A stretch of DNA of 64,000 nt from an uncultured Paludibaculum sp. GTDB taxonomy: Bacteria; Acidobacteriota; Terriglobia; Bryobacterales; Bryobacteraceae. The stretch's first letter is position 1; every line of letters starts with the position of its first letter. The stretch lies in the NCBI RefSeq assembly GCF_963665245.1, contig NZ_OY762267.1:496001-560000 (forward strand), read 5' to 3'. The notes below the pieces were generated by a model. The model was given only the letters and a program-made list of their open reading frames with translations, was not told the DNA's origin and searched no databases. Made by a program: the position numbers and the translations under genes. Of this stretch, positions 36,014 through 44,523 are shown piece after piece.

Positions 36014-36637
36014 ATGATCGCAGAAATCAAAGCCCCGGGCAGCAAGATCGCCCGCCAGGCCGAACAGCTTGCATGCTCTGTTTCGAGCAAAACATTGTTC
36101 AACCACGTCATGCGGTGTTACTGGTTTGGTGAGCTCTTTGCGCAACAGGAGGACACAAAGATCGATAGTGAGATGATGTTCCTCTCATCTGTTCTGCACG
36201 ATCTCGGCCTCACAACGCATGCGCCGGGCTCACACCGCTTCGAAGTCGAAGGCGCAACTGCGGCGCGGACCTTTCTGGTGGAGCACGGGGTCTCGCCGGA
36301 TCGGGCACAACAGGTGTGGGATAACATCGCGTTGCATACCCTGGACGTGAACCCGTTCCGCGGCGGTACCAGTCGCCTCATGCAACTCGGCTTGGCCTAC
36401 GATGTTTCCGGTGTGCCGGGTATGGAGTTGGACCGGGCCGATGTGGCAGAAGTTCTACGGCGTTATCCGAGATTGAATTTCAAGCGCTCATTCAACGAAT
36501 CGCTCAATCATGAACTCGATAGCAAGCAGCCATACCACCACTGGTTCCACATCTGCACTCGCATCGCACACAATCGGGCGCCGCTCACTATTGAGGATGC
36601 ACCCATGGTTCTGAATTGGGCGCCGTTCGACGAGTAA
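36014..36637 (+). CDS. HD-domain protein, cyanamide-hydratase-like
   Basis: A 207-residue HD-domain metal hydrolase: LFNHVMRCYWFGELFAQQ (first His), then FLSSVLHDLGLT (HD pair), then WDNIALHTL. This is the layout of cyanamide hydratase-like HD proteins. GGAGAG at 36004-36009 supports the ATG at 36014 over an upstream frame. Substrate unknown. It is divergent from the carbonic anhydrase gene. Confidence 0.82.
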   Translation: MIAEIKAPGSKIARQAEQLACSVSSKTLFNHVMRCYWFGELFAQQEDTKIDSEMMFLSSVLHDLGLTTHAPGSHRFEVEGATAARTFLVEHGVSPDRAQQVWDNIALHTLDVNPFRGGTSRLMQLGLAYDVSGVPGMELDRADVAEVLRRYPRLNFKRSFNESLNHELDSKQPYHHWFHICTRIAHNRAPLTIEDAPMVLNWAPFDE

Positions 36638-36874
36638 GCTCCTGAGTCGAACGTGGAATATGGCCTCGGGAAACGCCCTCAGGACCCCCAATCCACTTGG
36701 CCGGGAAGTCGCCGTTCCTTCAATTGACAGGCGCCTGGGTGCACGGAGCGGTGTCGGGCGTTTCGGTCAACCTCTTTTCTCCCGCTCCGGATGGCGCGTC
36801 GTCCAGGACTTCGTTGCGTCCGCGTCCTCGATTCCATTCCGGCAAACCGAGCTGCGTCGTCTTTTTCGCTGGAC

Positions 36875-37145
36875 GATTCCAGACTGCTTACTTCGTTGAA
36901 GACGCTCCCGGACCGGTGCCCGCTTACTGACGTGCGCGGTTCGCTACGCGGCCAGGACCACTCCCTCACGGTCGTGGTTCGTAGTGGCTTCATCTGCTTT
37001 GGCGGCCCGGAGGGCCATGGTTGACTCCATTGAAGACGCGTTCGCAACCGGTGCCCGCTCCTTCCCAGTCGCGGTTCGCAGCGGTCCGAGTGCGTCTTCC
37101 TGCCGACTGGCGGCCCTCAGAGCCATCCGGGACTTCATTGCGGAC
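36875..37145. repeat. Dispersed repeat family A, copy 2
   Basis: Contains GGTGCCCGCTTACTGACGTG (36915-36934), TCACGGTCGTGGTTCGTAG and TTTGGCGGCCCGGAGGGCC, followed by a second GACGCGTTCGCAACCGGTGC. Same order as 19405-19680 but without the tandem array. No gene is seen in 36638-37455. Confidence 0.85.
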
Positions 37146-37179
37146 CGACGAGGCGCGGTTTGCCAACCTGCTTAGTGCT

Positions 37180-37300
37180 CGCGCAATAACAACTGCGCAG
37201 TCTCGGGCGCTCAGAAGATGCGTGGCTGAAGCCCCACGCCGGCTGAAGCCGGCCCCCCGTTGGTTCCGGATGTGAAGCTGTTGTTGCGCGAGCGCTTGGC
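37180..37300. repeat. Dispersed repeat family B, copy 2
   Basis: ACAACTGCGCAGTCTCGGGC, then TGAAGCCCCACGCCGGCTGA, then GGATGTGAAGCTGTTGTTG. The best-preserved copy; GCCGGCTGAAGCCGGC (37243-37258 approximately) is a near-perfect hairpin. Confidence 0.85.
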
Positions 37301-37455
37301 AGCCCTTGGCGGAAGTCGCGCCCCGTTCGCGCCGTCTGCAGTGAATCTGTGGCTGACCGGGGCCTTGAATCCGTTTCAACGAAGCGGAGTCCTGGCAGAC
37401 TGTGAAGCGGCGGCGGAGCGAACCCAACGGGTGCGCCACGCCGGGGCAACGGGAC

Positions 37456-39663
37456 TCAGTCGTCGTGGTTCTTCCAACTCGTCCAGCCTCCCGCGTCGGT
37501 CCAGGTCATTTGCGCCAAGCCGTACGCGTGGCCGCGCACGAACACGTCGATGCGGTTGTCGCCCCAACTCACGGCCCCTGGCCCGGAAGTGAGGCGGCCT
37601 CCAAGATCGTCCCAATCGCCCCATTCCTTGTCCGCGCTCCAACGTTTGTGGGCCAGGCCGCCCTCATGACCGCGTACAAATACGTCGAGGCGCTTGGGTC
37701 CCCAGGAAGCCACGGCCGGCGCGGAAGTGAGCCGGCCACCGAGATCGTTCCAATCACCCCAGCCGACCTTGTCGCTCCAGCGCTTGTGCGCCAGTTGCCC
37801 ATCGTGACCGCGCACGAGTACGTCGATTCGATTCTCACCCCAACTGACGGCAGCAGGGGCCGAGGTGAGGCGGCCGCCGAGATCGCGCCAGTCGCTCCAA
37901 TCGTCTTTCTCGGTCCAACGCTTGTGTGCCAGTTGCCCCTCGTGGCCCCGCACGAAGACGTCGAGGCGGCCTGGTCCCCAAGAGGCTACTGCGGGCGCGG
38001 AGGTGAGGCGGCCGCCGAGGTCGCGCCACTCACTCCAACCAACACCGTCCGCCCAGCGCTTATGCGCCAACTGCCCCTCGTAGCCGCGCACGAAGACGTC
38101 CAGACGGCCCGGGCCCCAACTCACCGCGGCCGGTGAGGACGTCAGGCGGCCGGCGCCCAGATCCTCCCAACGGCTCCACTCGCTACCGTTCCATTTGTAG
38201 ATCCACAGATGACCGTTCTCGCCGCGCACGAAGACGTCGAGGCGGTTGGGTGCGCGGGACGCGACGGCGGGCGCGACATCGAACGGGTCGCCGCCGGTGC
38301 CGAAGGGGCTGTAGGGATAGCGCGCGATCACATCCCCGGCCATAGGGACTGCGAGCGGCACTTTGGTCCAGGTCTTGCCGTCGTTCTTCGACTGGTAGTA
38401 GTTCACCAGTCCGACCGGCTGTCCCAGTTCGGCACCTGCAAAGGTGTCTCCCTTTTGTGTCGAAATCGCGAAGTGCAGATGCGGGCCCATGTCCAATGGG
38501 TCAGCAACATTGGCGAGCCTGTCCTGTGCGGCGAACAGCGGCTGCTGGGCGACCGGAAGGCTCTCCGGATTGACGTTGAGCGCGGGGAAGTTCTGGTGCA
38601 CCGATCCAGTTTTCAGGTGCATGTACACGGCGCGCTCTTCTACGGCGTGGTAGACGGAGATGGAGTTGCTGCCGTGTTCGGCGTGTTGATCCTCGGCATC
38701 GTACTCGTCCGCGTAGTACAGCCTGCCTGGGGCGGCCGCGATGATGCCGGCACCGGGAGTATCGCCGTTGATGCGCGTGATGTCCCAAGAGAAAGTGGCG
38801 AAGCCGTTGTGCGAGCCGTTGGGGTCATCGTGACCCTGTGCGATGCGCCACCACTCGCCGGCGCAGAAGGGCAGCGTCGCATTGACTTTCGACGGGCGCA
38901 GGTCGAACTGCTTTCTATCCGCCACGCTGTCGCGATTGGGAGAGACGGCGACGTAGTAGACCGGCACTGGCTTGGCGGCGGACGGCGTTACATAGTCGGG
39001 GATGTCCTGCGCCGTGGGGAGGGTGACGGACCGGTTCAGGGGTGGCGAGACCGGCTCGCTGTCGAACCGGAAACCCGCGAGCAGCCCGGATTCGCCGCCG
39101 GTCAACGCCGTGGCAGCCGCGCCGGCAATTTCGGCGGCGCTGAGCGCACGCGTATAGATCGCCACTTCGTCGATCAGGCCGTAGAACTGATCGCGGTCGC
39201 GCCGGCCCACGCGCAGCTTCGTGCCATCGGCCGGAAGGCCGGTGTTGGGAAAGGACTCGTTGCCGCTGAACAGGGTCAGTTTGACGCCATTGAGATAGGT
39301 CCGGAATGCGGTTCCCTGGCGAACCAGTGCGAGGTGCTGCCAGGCACCGCGATAGCCGACCGGGCCACCATCCTGGTCGACAAAGCCAGTGACCAGGTAA
39401 ATCGCCGCAGAGCCACCGATCTGCACGCGCAGCACGGAGGAGCCGAGCTTCTTGTCGCCGCCCGTGCCCTCGCGATAATCACCCTGCCCGAGGCAATAGG
39501 CGTTCGCGCCACCGGAGTCGGCCAATAGCGCACCGCGGTAGCCGTATGGGTACTGCGGCATAAACCGCAACGTCACCGTGTGATCGGAATGAACGAACTC
39601 GCCCAGCGTAACGCCGAGTTCGGCGTATCCTCCAAAGCCAAAGGTCAGTGCTCGCTTCGCCAT
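37456..39663 (-). CDS. LamG + M23-like peptidase + PLL lectin-propeller protein
   Basis: A 735-residue modular protein. Residues 1-200 are a LamG/concanavalin-like domain (GYRGAWQHLALVRQGTAFRTYLNG; FYGLIDEVAIYTRALSAAEI). The middle is an M23/LytM-like metallopeptidase with its metal ligands: SHNGFATFSWD, YMHLKTGSVHQN and GPHLHFAIS. The C-terminus holds six near-identical 46-47 residue repeats (PAVASWGPGRLDVFVRGHEG..LAHKRW...W..W.DLGGRLTS), the PLL-like bacterial lectin propeller. It probably binds glycans and cuts peptidoglycan or related peptides. No obvious signal peptide follows the start at 39663 (GGAGG 5 bp upstream), so export is unclear. Confidence 0.85.
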   Translation of the reverse strand: MAKRALTFGFGGYAELGVTLGEFVHSDHTVTLRFMPQYPYGYRGALLADSGGANAYCLGQGDYREGTGGDKKLGSSVLRVQIGGSAAIYLVTGFVDQDGGPVGYRGAWQHLALVRQGTAFRTYLNGVKLTLFSGNESFPNTGLPADGTKLRVGRRDRDQFYGLIDEVAIYTRALSAAEIAGAAATALTGGESGLLAGFRFDSEPVSPPLNRSVTLPTAQDIPDYVTPSAAKPVPVYYVAVSPNRDSVADRKQFDLRPSKVNATLPFCAGEWWRIAQGHDDPNGSHNGFATFSWDITRINGDTPGAGIIAAAPGRLYYADEYDAEDQHAEHGSNSISVYHAVEERAVYMHLKTGSVHQNFPALNVNPESLPVAQQPLFAAQDRLANVADPLDMGPHLHFAISTQKGDTFAGAELGQPVGLVNYYQSKNDGKTWTKVPLAVPMAGDVIARYPYSPFGTGGDPFDVAPAVASRAPNRLDVFVRGENGHLWIYKWNGSEWSRWEDLGAGRLTSSPAAVSWGPGRLDVFVRGYEGQLAHKRWADGVGWSEWRDLGGRLTSAPAVASWGPGRLDVFVRGHEGQLAHKRWTEKDDWSDWRDLGGRLTSAPAAVSWGENRIDVLVRGHDGQLAHKRWSDKVGWGDWNDLGGRLTSAPAVASWGPKRLDVFVRGHEGGLAHKRWSADKEWGDWDDLGGRLTSGPGAVSWGDNRIDVFVRGHAYGLAQMTWTDAGGWTSWKNHDD

Positions 39664-39926
39664 CATTTCCTCCGTTTGTGTTGAATACACCCGTGAAAAA
39701 TCCAGACGGTGCCGCTCACTGCCGCGGAGGCAGTACGCGCAGCCGAGCCGGACCAGCCCCTTTAGCCCGGAATGATCGTTCTGGATACTTAACGGCAGAT
39801 TGCGTGGGTTGTCTACGGGCGGATTCGGGAGCTCGGCAGGGTTATGTTCTAAGAGTTCTGCAAAAGCAAAGAGGGCCATGGTAAGCCTTTCTGATCCGTA
39901 TCGCAGCGGAAGGAAGGAAAGGACCA

Positions 39927-41132
39927 ATGACCCGAAAGAAGGATACCGCGAACCGGGTGGACTGGAAAGCGGTGATGGCGGAAGACTCCGATTTCATGAA
40001 GGCGCTGGTGCAGAGCGTCGTGCAGCAGGTACTGGATGCCGAGATGGAGGAAACGCTCTGTGCGGCGCGGTCGGAGCGCACCCCGATGCGCACCGGCTAT
40101 CGCAGCGGCTCCTATGTCCGTGGGCTGGTGACGCGGGTCGGCCGCATTGAGCTGCGCGTGCCGCAGGACCGGCAAGGGCGCTTCCGGACCGAGGTCTTTG
40201 AGCGCTATCAGCGCAGCGAAAAGGCGCTGGTCGGGGCGCTGGCCGAGATGTACGTGCAGGGCGTGTCGACGCGCAAGGTGAAGGCGATCACCGAGGAACT
40301 ATGTGGGCATGAGTTTTCGGCCTCGACGATCAGCCGGATCAACCAGACGATGGACGAGGAACTGGAGAAGTTCGCGACGCGGCCGCTGGAGGAGGACTAT
40401 CCGTTTCTGATCCTGGACGCGCGCTACGAAAAGGTGCGCGAGGACGGCGTGATCCGGAGCCGGGCGGTGCAGGTGGCGATCGGGGTGAACTGGGACGGGC
40501 GGCGCTGCATCCTGGCCGTGGAACTGGCCAACCGGGAGAGCGCGTCGAGCTGGCGCGAGTTTCTGGTGAAGCTGCGGCAGCGGGGGCTGCGCGGAGTGGA
40601 ACTGGTTGTCAGCGACGATCACGCGGGCCTGAAGCGTGCGATTGCCGAGGTCGTGCCGGAGGCCGCCTGGCAACGGTGCTACGTGCACTTCCTGCGCAAT
40701 GCGCTGGACCATCTGCCGCGCAAGGCCGACGACGATTGTCTGACCGAGTTGCGCTGGATCTACGACCGCCGCAACCTGGCCGAGGCGCGGCAGGATCTGG
40801 CGGCATGGCTGAAGAAGTGGGAATCGCGCTACGCCAGATTGTGCCAGTGGGTGGAGGAGCAGATCGAGGAGACGCTGACGTTTTACCGTCTGCCGCAGGC
40901 GCACCACAAGCATCTGAAGTCGACGAACATGCTGGAGCGACTGAACGAGGAGCTCAAACGCCGGACCCTGGTGGTGAGGATCTTCCCGAACGCGGCGAGC
41001 TGCCTGCGGCTGGTGCGAGCGCTGGCGGTGGAGATCCACGAGGACTGGGTGGAAGCGACGCGCTATCTGAACATGGAGGAGCTGAAAGAGCACAAGAAGC
41101 AGCTACTGCGCGATATACAGCCCGCCGCCTGA
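39927..41132 (+). CDS. IS256-family (Mutator-type) transposase
   Basis: A 401-residue DDE transposase that looks intact. Catalytic residues: Asp in FLILDARYEKVREDG, Asp in LVVSDDHAGLKRA and Glu in STNMLERLNEELKRR. The Zn/His segment CYVHFLRNALDHLPRK is present. Length is normal for IS256. The stop codon lies within a small hairpin (GCCGCCT-GA-AGGCGGC, 41124-41139). Confidence 0.95.
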   Translation: MTRKKDTANRVDWKAVMAEDSDFMKALVQSVVQQVLDAEMEETLCAARSERTPMRTGYRSGSYVRGLVTRVGRIELRVPQDRQGRFRTEVFERYQRSEKALVGALAEMYVQGVSTRKVKAITEELCGHEFSASTISRINQTMDEELEKFATRPLEEDYPFLILDARYEKVREDGVIRSRAVQVAIGVNWDGRRCILAVELANRESASSWREFLVKLRQRGLRGVELVVSDDHAGLKRAIAEVVPEAAWQRCYVHFLRNALDHLPRKADDDCLTELRWIYDRRNLAEARQDLAAWLKKWESRYARLCQWVEEQIEETLTFYRLPQAHHKHLKSTNMLERLNEELKRRTLVVRIFPNAASCLRLVRALAVEIHEDWVEATRYLNMEELKEHKKQLLRDIQPAA

Positions 41133-41160
41133 AGGCGGCCGGGGGTGACTACAGGGTTGA

Positions 41161-41193
41161 GTGGAGGCGGGGACTCGCTGCCCCCGCCTCCAC
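41161..41193. terminator. Strong hairpin at the 3' end of the IS256 element
   Basis: GTGGAGGCGGGG (41161-41172) pairs perfectly with CCCCGCCTCCAC (41182-41193) across a 9-base loop. There is no T-run, so it is either a non-canonical terminator or a block to transcription reading across the element. Confidence 0.6.
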
Positions 41194-41254
41194 ACCTCCA
41201 CCCCCGCTCAACCAGAAGGCTCCATGAAGCTCAGTGCTTTTGCAGAACTTGACA

Positions 41255-41390
41255 GACACAACTCTCGGCAGATGCGGGACTGAAGCCCCGCGCAGGCTAA
41301 AGCCTACCCCACCCTGGGCCTTGGATGTGTGGCTGAAGCCTACTCCACGCTGGGCTTGGGATGTGAGGTTGTTGTTACACGAGCGCTTAG
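41255..41390. repeat. Dispersed repeat family B, copy 3 (with internal duplication)
   Basis: CAACTCTCGG, then GACTGAAGCCCCGCGCAGGC, then GGATGTGTGGCTGAAGCCTA and GGATGTGAGGTTGTTGTTAC. The GGCTGAAGCCTAC..CCACG.TGGGC.TTGGATGTG segment is present twice. The left part of the family consensus is missing next to the IS256 end. Confidence 0.8.
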
Positions 41391-44128
41391 TCGTGCCGCA
41401 GAGCCACCAGCGGATCGATGCGGGACGCTCGCCTGGCCGGCGCATAGCCGGCGAGAAGCGCAGCGCTGAGGAGGACTACACCCGCCAGGGCCATGGTTCC
41501 CGGATCGTTGGGCTGGGTACCGAACAGAAGCGATTTGACAAACCTGGTTGCCGCCAACGTGACAGGCACGCTGATTGCGAGCCCCACCGCTGCCAGGACC
41601 AGCACGCGGCGTAACACCATCCAGACCATGGTGCCGCGTTGCGCGCCGAGAGCCATGCGGATTCCCATTTCGCTGAACTGACGGGCGACGTTGTAAGACA
41701 TCGTTCCGTACAGCCCCACGCATGCGGTGAGCAGAGCGAGGATCGCGAAGCCCGTGCAAAGTCTTGCAAACATGACTTCCCGGCTGATCGTCCGATCGAT
41801 TTCCGCAGCTTGTGTGACTACGTTGGTGACGGGTATGGAGGAATCCGCCTGGCGCGCGATCTCATGAACACTCTTGACGTAGCTCAGAGGATCGCCAGAG
41901 GTGCGCAACGCGTAGGTCATGCCGTCCGGAGAGTACTGGCTGGCCGCTATGAACACGGTCATTGCAGTCGAATCTCCAGTCTTCAGACCGCCGTTCCGCA
42001 GGTTGCCCGAGACGCCGACGATTTCGACATCGCGGTTGTCGTCCACCAATGTGATGCGCCGGCCCACGGGGTTTTCGTTCTCGAAATAGGTTCGCGCCAG
42101 ACGCTCGCTAATAACGGCAACCGGTGTTGAGCCCGGTTGGTCGCGGTCGTCGATCTCACGCCCGGTGAGACTCGGAATCCGCATCGTCGTGAGGAAACGC
42201 GGTCCGACGACCATGACGCTTGCGCCGTCGACGGCCACGGAGCCGATCTTCAGGGCTCCCCTATATGTCTTTCCGGCATGACCGGCGGCGATGATCGAAG
42301 ACTGCGAAAGCGAGGCGCTGCTGACGCCGGGGATCGTTTCAAAGCGCTTGCGCAGGTCCTCATAGAACGTCGCGATCTCCGGGTCGCGATGGCCGGCCTG
42401 GCGCGCATTCAATGAGAACAGAAGAATGTTCTCGCGGGCGTATCCCAGCTGGACGGAGTGCAGTTTGTTGAGTGTCTGGACAAACAGGCCCGCGGCCACC
42501 AGGATAAGAAACGACATCGCGATTTGGGCGACCACCAGAACGTGCTGCGTGCGGTGGCGTGAACCGCCTCCACGGCCATCCTTCAGCGCGGGTATGACGT
42601 CTGGACGCGTCGACTGGATAGCGGGCACGAGGCCAAAAATCAGGCCGCAGAGCACCGACAGCGCCGCTGTCACGCCCAGGACCTGCCAGTTCAATTCCGC
42701 GTGCAGTGTGAAGTTGTCCTGCCCCTTGGAGAACAGGAACGTCAGCCATCGCATGCCCCAGATTGCGAACAGGACCCCTAAGGCTCCGCCCAGCGACGCC
42801 AGCATCACACACTCGGTCAGCAACTGCCGCACGACGCGGAGCCGCCCAGCGCCCAAGCTGAGCCGGATGGCCATTTCGCGGCGTCGCGCGGCGGCCCTTG
42901 CCAGCAGCAGATTGGCGATGTTCACGCAGGTGATCGCCAGAATCAAGCCCACCATCGCGAGCAGCACGTACAGAGGCTTTGAATACTCGCGGCGTAGCTT
43001 ACCCAGACCGGCGGCGCCGGGATTCAGAATCAGCGCGGGCAGTCTGGCGAGCTCCCCGTCACTCTTCGCCGTGGTGGCCACCCATTGACGGAACCGTGGC
43101 GCCAGCACTGCCTGGGCCTGGGCCATGCTGACACCGGGACGCAGGCGGCCCATCATCTCGATCCAGTAGAAGTTCTCGTCGCCAAACACGTGTGCCGCCT
43201 TCGGGCCCTCGACCAACAGAGTTGTACGCATCGGAAGGTAGAGGTCCGGCGCCGCTGCCGGGTCGACGCCGAAGAATTCCGGCGGCGTAACGCCGATCAC
43301 TGTAAAAGGCACGTTGTCGACGAGAATCGCCTGTCCAATCGCACTCGGCGGTCCTCCAAAGCGATTCTGGCTCGCGGCGAAACTGATGACGGCCACCGGC
43401 GCTGCGTCCGGACGGTCGTCTTCGGATTCGATCAGGCGGCCCGCGGCCGGCGACACACCCAGGCCACGAAAATACTCGCCGGTGACATACTCGGTGCCGG
43501 CGCTCATGGCCTGCCCGCGGATGGCCAGGTTATGCTTGTGTCCGTCGAAGTACCCGAAGACCGTGGAAAAGACGGGATTCTCCTCCCGTAACGTCTCGTA
43601 CGCGCGGTACGGGAAGATTCCGGTGACGAGCGCGCCTCTGTCGCCCGGCCAGAACATCCCCTGTATTCCGTGTACGACGTGGACCCATTGTTTGCTGGCA
43701 TTCTGAGGCGGCTGGCTCGTCCAGTTCAACATCACCAGCGCCTCGGGATCGGCCACGGGCAGCGAGCGCATCAGAATCGACTCCATCAGGCTGTAGATGG
43801 CGGTGTTGGCTCCGATGCCGAGCGCCAACGACAGGATCGCCAGGGCGCTGAACGCCTTGTTGGAGGTCATGGTGCGCCAGCCATAGCGGATATCCTGGCC
43901 CAGTTCCGACAAAAAGCGTGTCATCCAGATCTCCCGTGATTCTTCCTGCTTCAGTGTGGCGTTGCCAAATCGACGGCACGCTTCCGCCCGGGCGCGCTCC
44001 GCCGTCATGCCGCCCGCTTGTAGTTCCGCTGCCTTTTCCGCGAGGTGGAGTTCCATCTCCTCACGTAGCGCCTCATCGCGCCTGGCACTTCCCATCCAAT
44101 ACCTGACCCGCCGAAACACGTGCGTCAT
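41387..44128 (-). CDS. ADOP-type FtsX/MacB-like orphan permease
   Basis: A 913-residue permease with the complete ADOP layout: an N-terminal segment (RRDEALREEMELHLAEKAAELQAGG), first unit DIRYGWRTMTSNKAFSALAILSLALGIGANTAIYSLMESIL, central helices with ITCVNIANLLLARAAARRREMAIRLSLGAGRLRVVRQLLTE, a second MacB_PCD domain and a final RRASRIDPLVALRHD. Its ATG at 44128 overlaps the stop of the preceding PadR gene (ATGA). No ATPase partner. It differs enough from the plus-strand ADOPs not to be a recent copy of them. Confidence 0.92.
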   Translation of the reverse strand: MTHVFRRVRYWMGSARRDEALREEMELHLAEKAAELQAGGMTAERARAEACRRFGNATLKQEESREIWMTRFLSELGQDIRYGWRTMTSNKAFSALAILSLALGIGANTAIYSLMESILMRSLPVADPEALVMLNWTSQPPQNASKQWVHVVHGIQGMFWPGDRGALVTGIFPYRAYETLREENPVFSTVFGYFDGHKHNLAIRGQAMSAGTEYVTGEYFRGLGVSPAAGRLIESEDDRPDAAPVAVISFAASQNRFGGPPSAIGQAILVDNVPFTVIGVTPPEFFGVDPAAAPDLYLPMRTTLLVEGPKAAHVFGDENFYWIEMMGRLRPGVSMAQAQAVLAPRFRQWVATTAKSDGELARLPALILNPGAAGLGKLRREYSKPLYVLLAMVGLILAITCVNIANLLLARAAARRREMAIRLSLGAGRLRVVRQLLTECVMLASLGGALGVLFAIWGMRWLTFLFSKGQDNFTLHAELNWQVLGVTAALSVLCGLIFGLVPAIQSTRPDVIPALKDGRGGGSRHRTQHVLVVAQIAMSFLILVAAGLFVQTLNKLHSVQLGYARENILLFSLNARQAGHRDPEIATFYEDLRKRFETIPGVSSASLSQSSIIAAGHAGKTYRGALKIGSVAVDGASVMVVGPRFLTTMRIPSLTGREIDDRDQPGSTPVAVISERLARTYFENENPVGRRITLVDDNRDVEIVGVSGNLRNGGLKTGDSTAMTVFIAASQYSPDGMTYALRTSGDPLSYVKSVHEIARQADSSIPVTNVVTQAAEIDRTISREVMFARLCTGFAILALLTACVGLYGTMSYNVARQFSEMGIRMALGAQRGTMVWMVLRRVLVLAAVGLAISVPVTLAATRFVKSLLFGTQPNDPGTMALAGVVLLSAALLAGYAPARRASRIDPLVALRHD

Positions 44129-44463
44129 TCCATTCCCATCACGTGCGCGATTGCCAACGTGAGTTTGGCGTACTGCCGGGTTTCCACGGCGAGTTGTTTG
44201 CGGCCAGCCGCCGTGATCTTGTAGATCCTCGCCCGCCGATTGTTCGACGTCACGCCCCAGTCCCCGTCGATCCAGCCGTTCAGCTCCAACCGCTGGAGAG
44301 CGGGGTACAGCGAACCTTCTTCGATGAGGAGCTCATTGCCGGAGGATTGTTGAATGAACTGAACTATGCCGTAGCCATGGAGGTCGCGCAACGACAGCGT
44401 GCGCAAGATCAACATGTCCAGTGAACCGGGCAAGGAGTCGTTCTTTTTCGGCTTGCGTCCCAT
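44125..44463 (-). CDS. PadR-family regulator
   Basis: A 112-residue PadR protein: PGSLDMLILRTLSLRDLHGYGIVQF, then IEEGSLYPALQRLELNGWID, then RRARIYKITAAGRKQLAVE. It is coupled to the ADOP gene by a 4-bp overlap. The start codon is only 13 bases after the predicted -10 box and has no Shine-Dalgarno, so the message may be leaderless or nearly so. It is about 80% identical to the first 92 residues of the next gene upstream. Confidence 0.92.
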   Translation of the reverse strand: MGRKPKKNDSLPGSLDMLILRTLSLRDLHGYGIVQFIQQSSGNELLIEEGSLYPALQRLELNGWIDGDWGVTSNNRRARIYKITAAGRKQLAVETRQYAKLTLAIAHVMGME

Positions 44464-44464
44464 A

Positions 44465-44506
44465 CTAAGAATTCTTAGCTTACGGCGACGAGATGACGCG
44501 AGTCAA
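44465..44506 (-). promoter_or_regulatory. Promoter/operator of the PadR-ADOP unit
   Basis: Read on the minus strand: TTGACT (44506-44501), an 18-bp spacer, TAAGCT (44482-44477), overlapping the perfect palindrome CTAAGAATTCTTAG (44478-44465), then the start codon. A palindrome over the transcription start is the expected position for PadR autorepression. The same arrangement recurs at 45362-45403. Confidence 0.72.
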
Positions 44507-44523
44507 GCTCAAATTGGCCGCAT

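Larger units (their letters stand above)
39855..41248. mobile_element. IS256-family insertion sequence (about 1.39 kb)
   Basis: Terminal inverted repeats: GTTCTGCAAAAGCA at 39855-39868 and its complement TGCTTTTGCAGAAC at 41235-41248, extended with mismatches through GAG...CATGG. It encodes one transposase. No 8-9 bp target duplication is visible (TTCTAAGA on the left, TTGACAGA on the right), so one flank has probably been rearranged. The right end abuts a family B repeat truncated at its start. Confidence 0.85.

Noticed and set aside
38209..39528. Long plus-strand frames inside the LamG/M23 gene, and similar antisense frames at 16938-18209 and 62440-63786
   Set aside because: They are antisense shadows of genes with recognisable domains; their translations are biased and motif-free.
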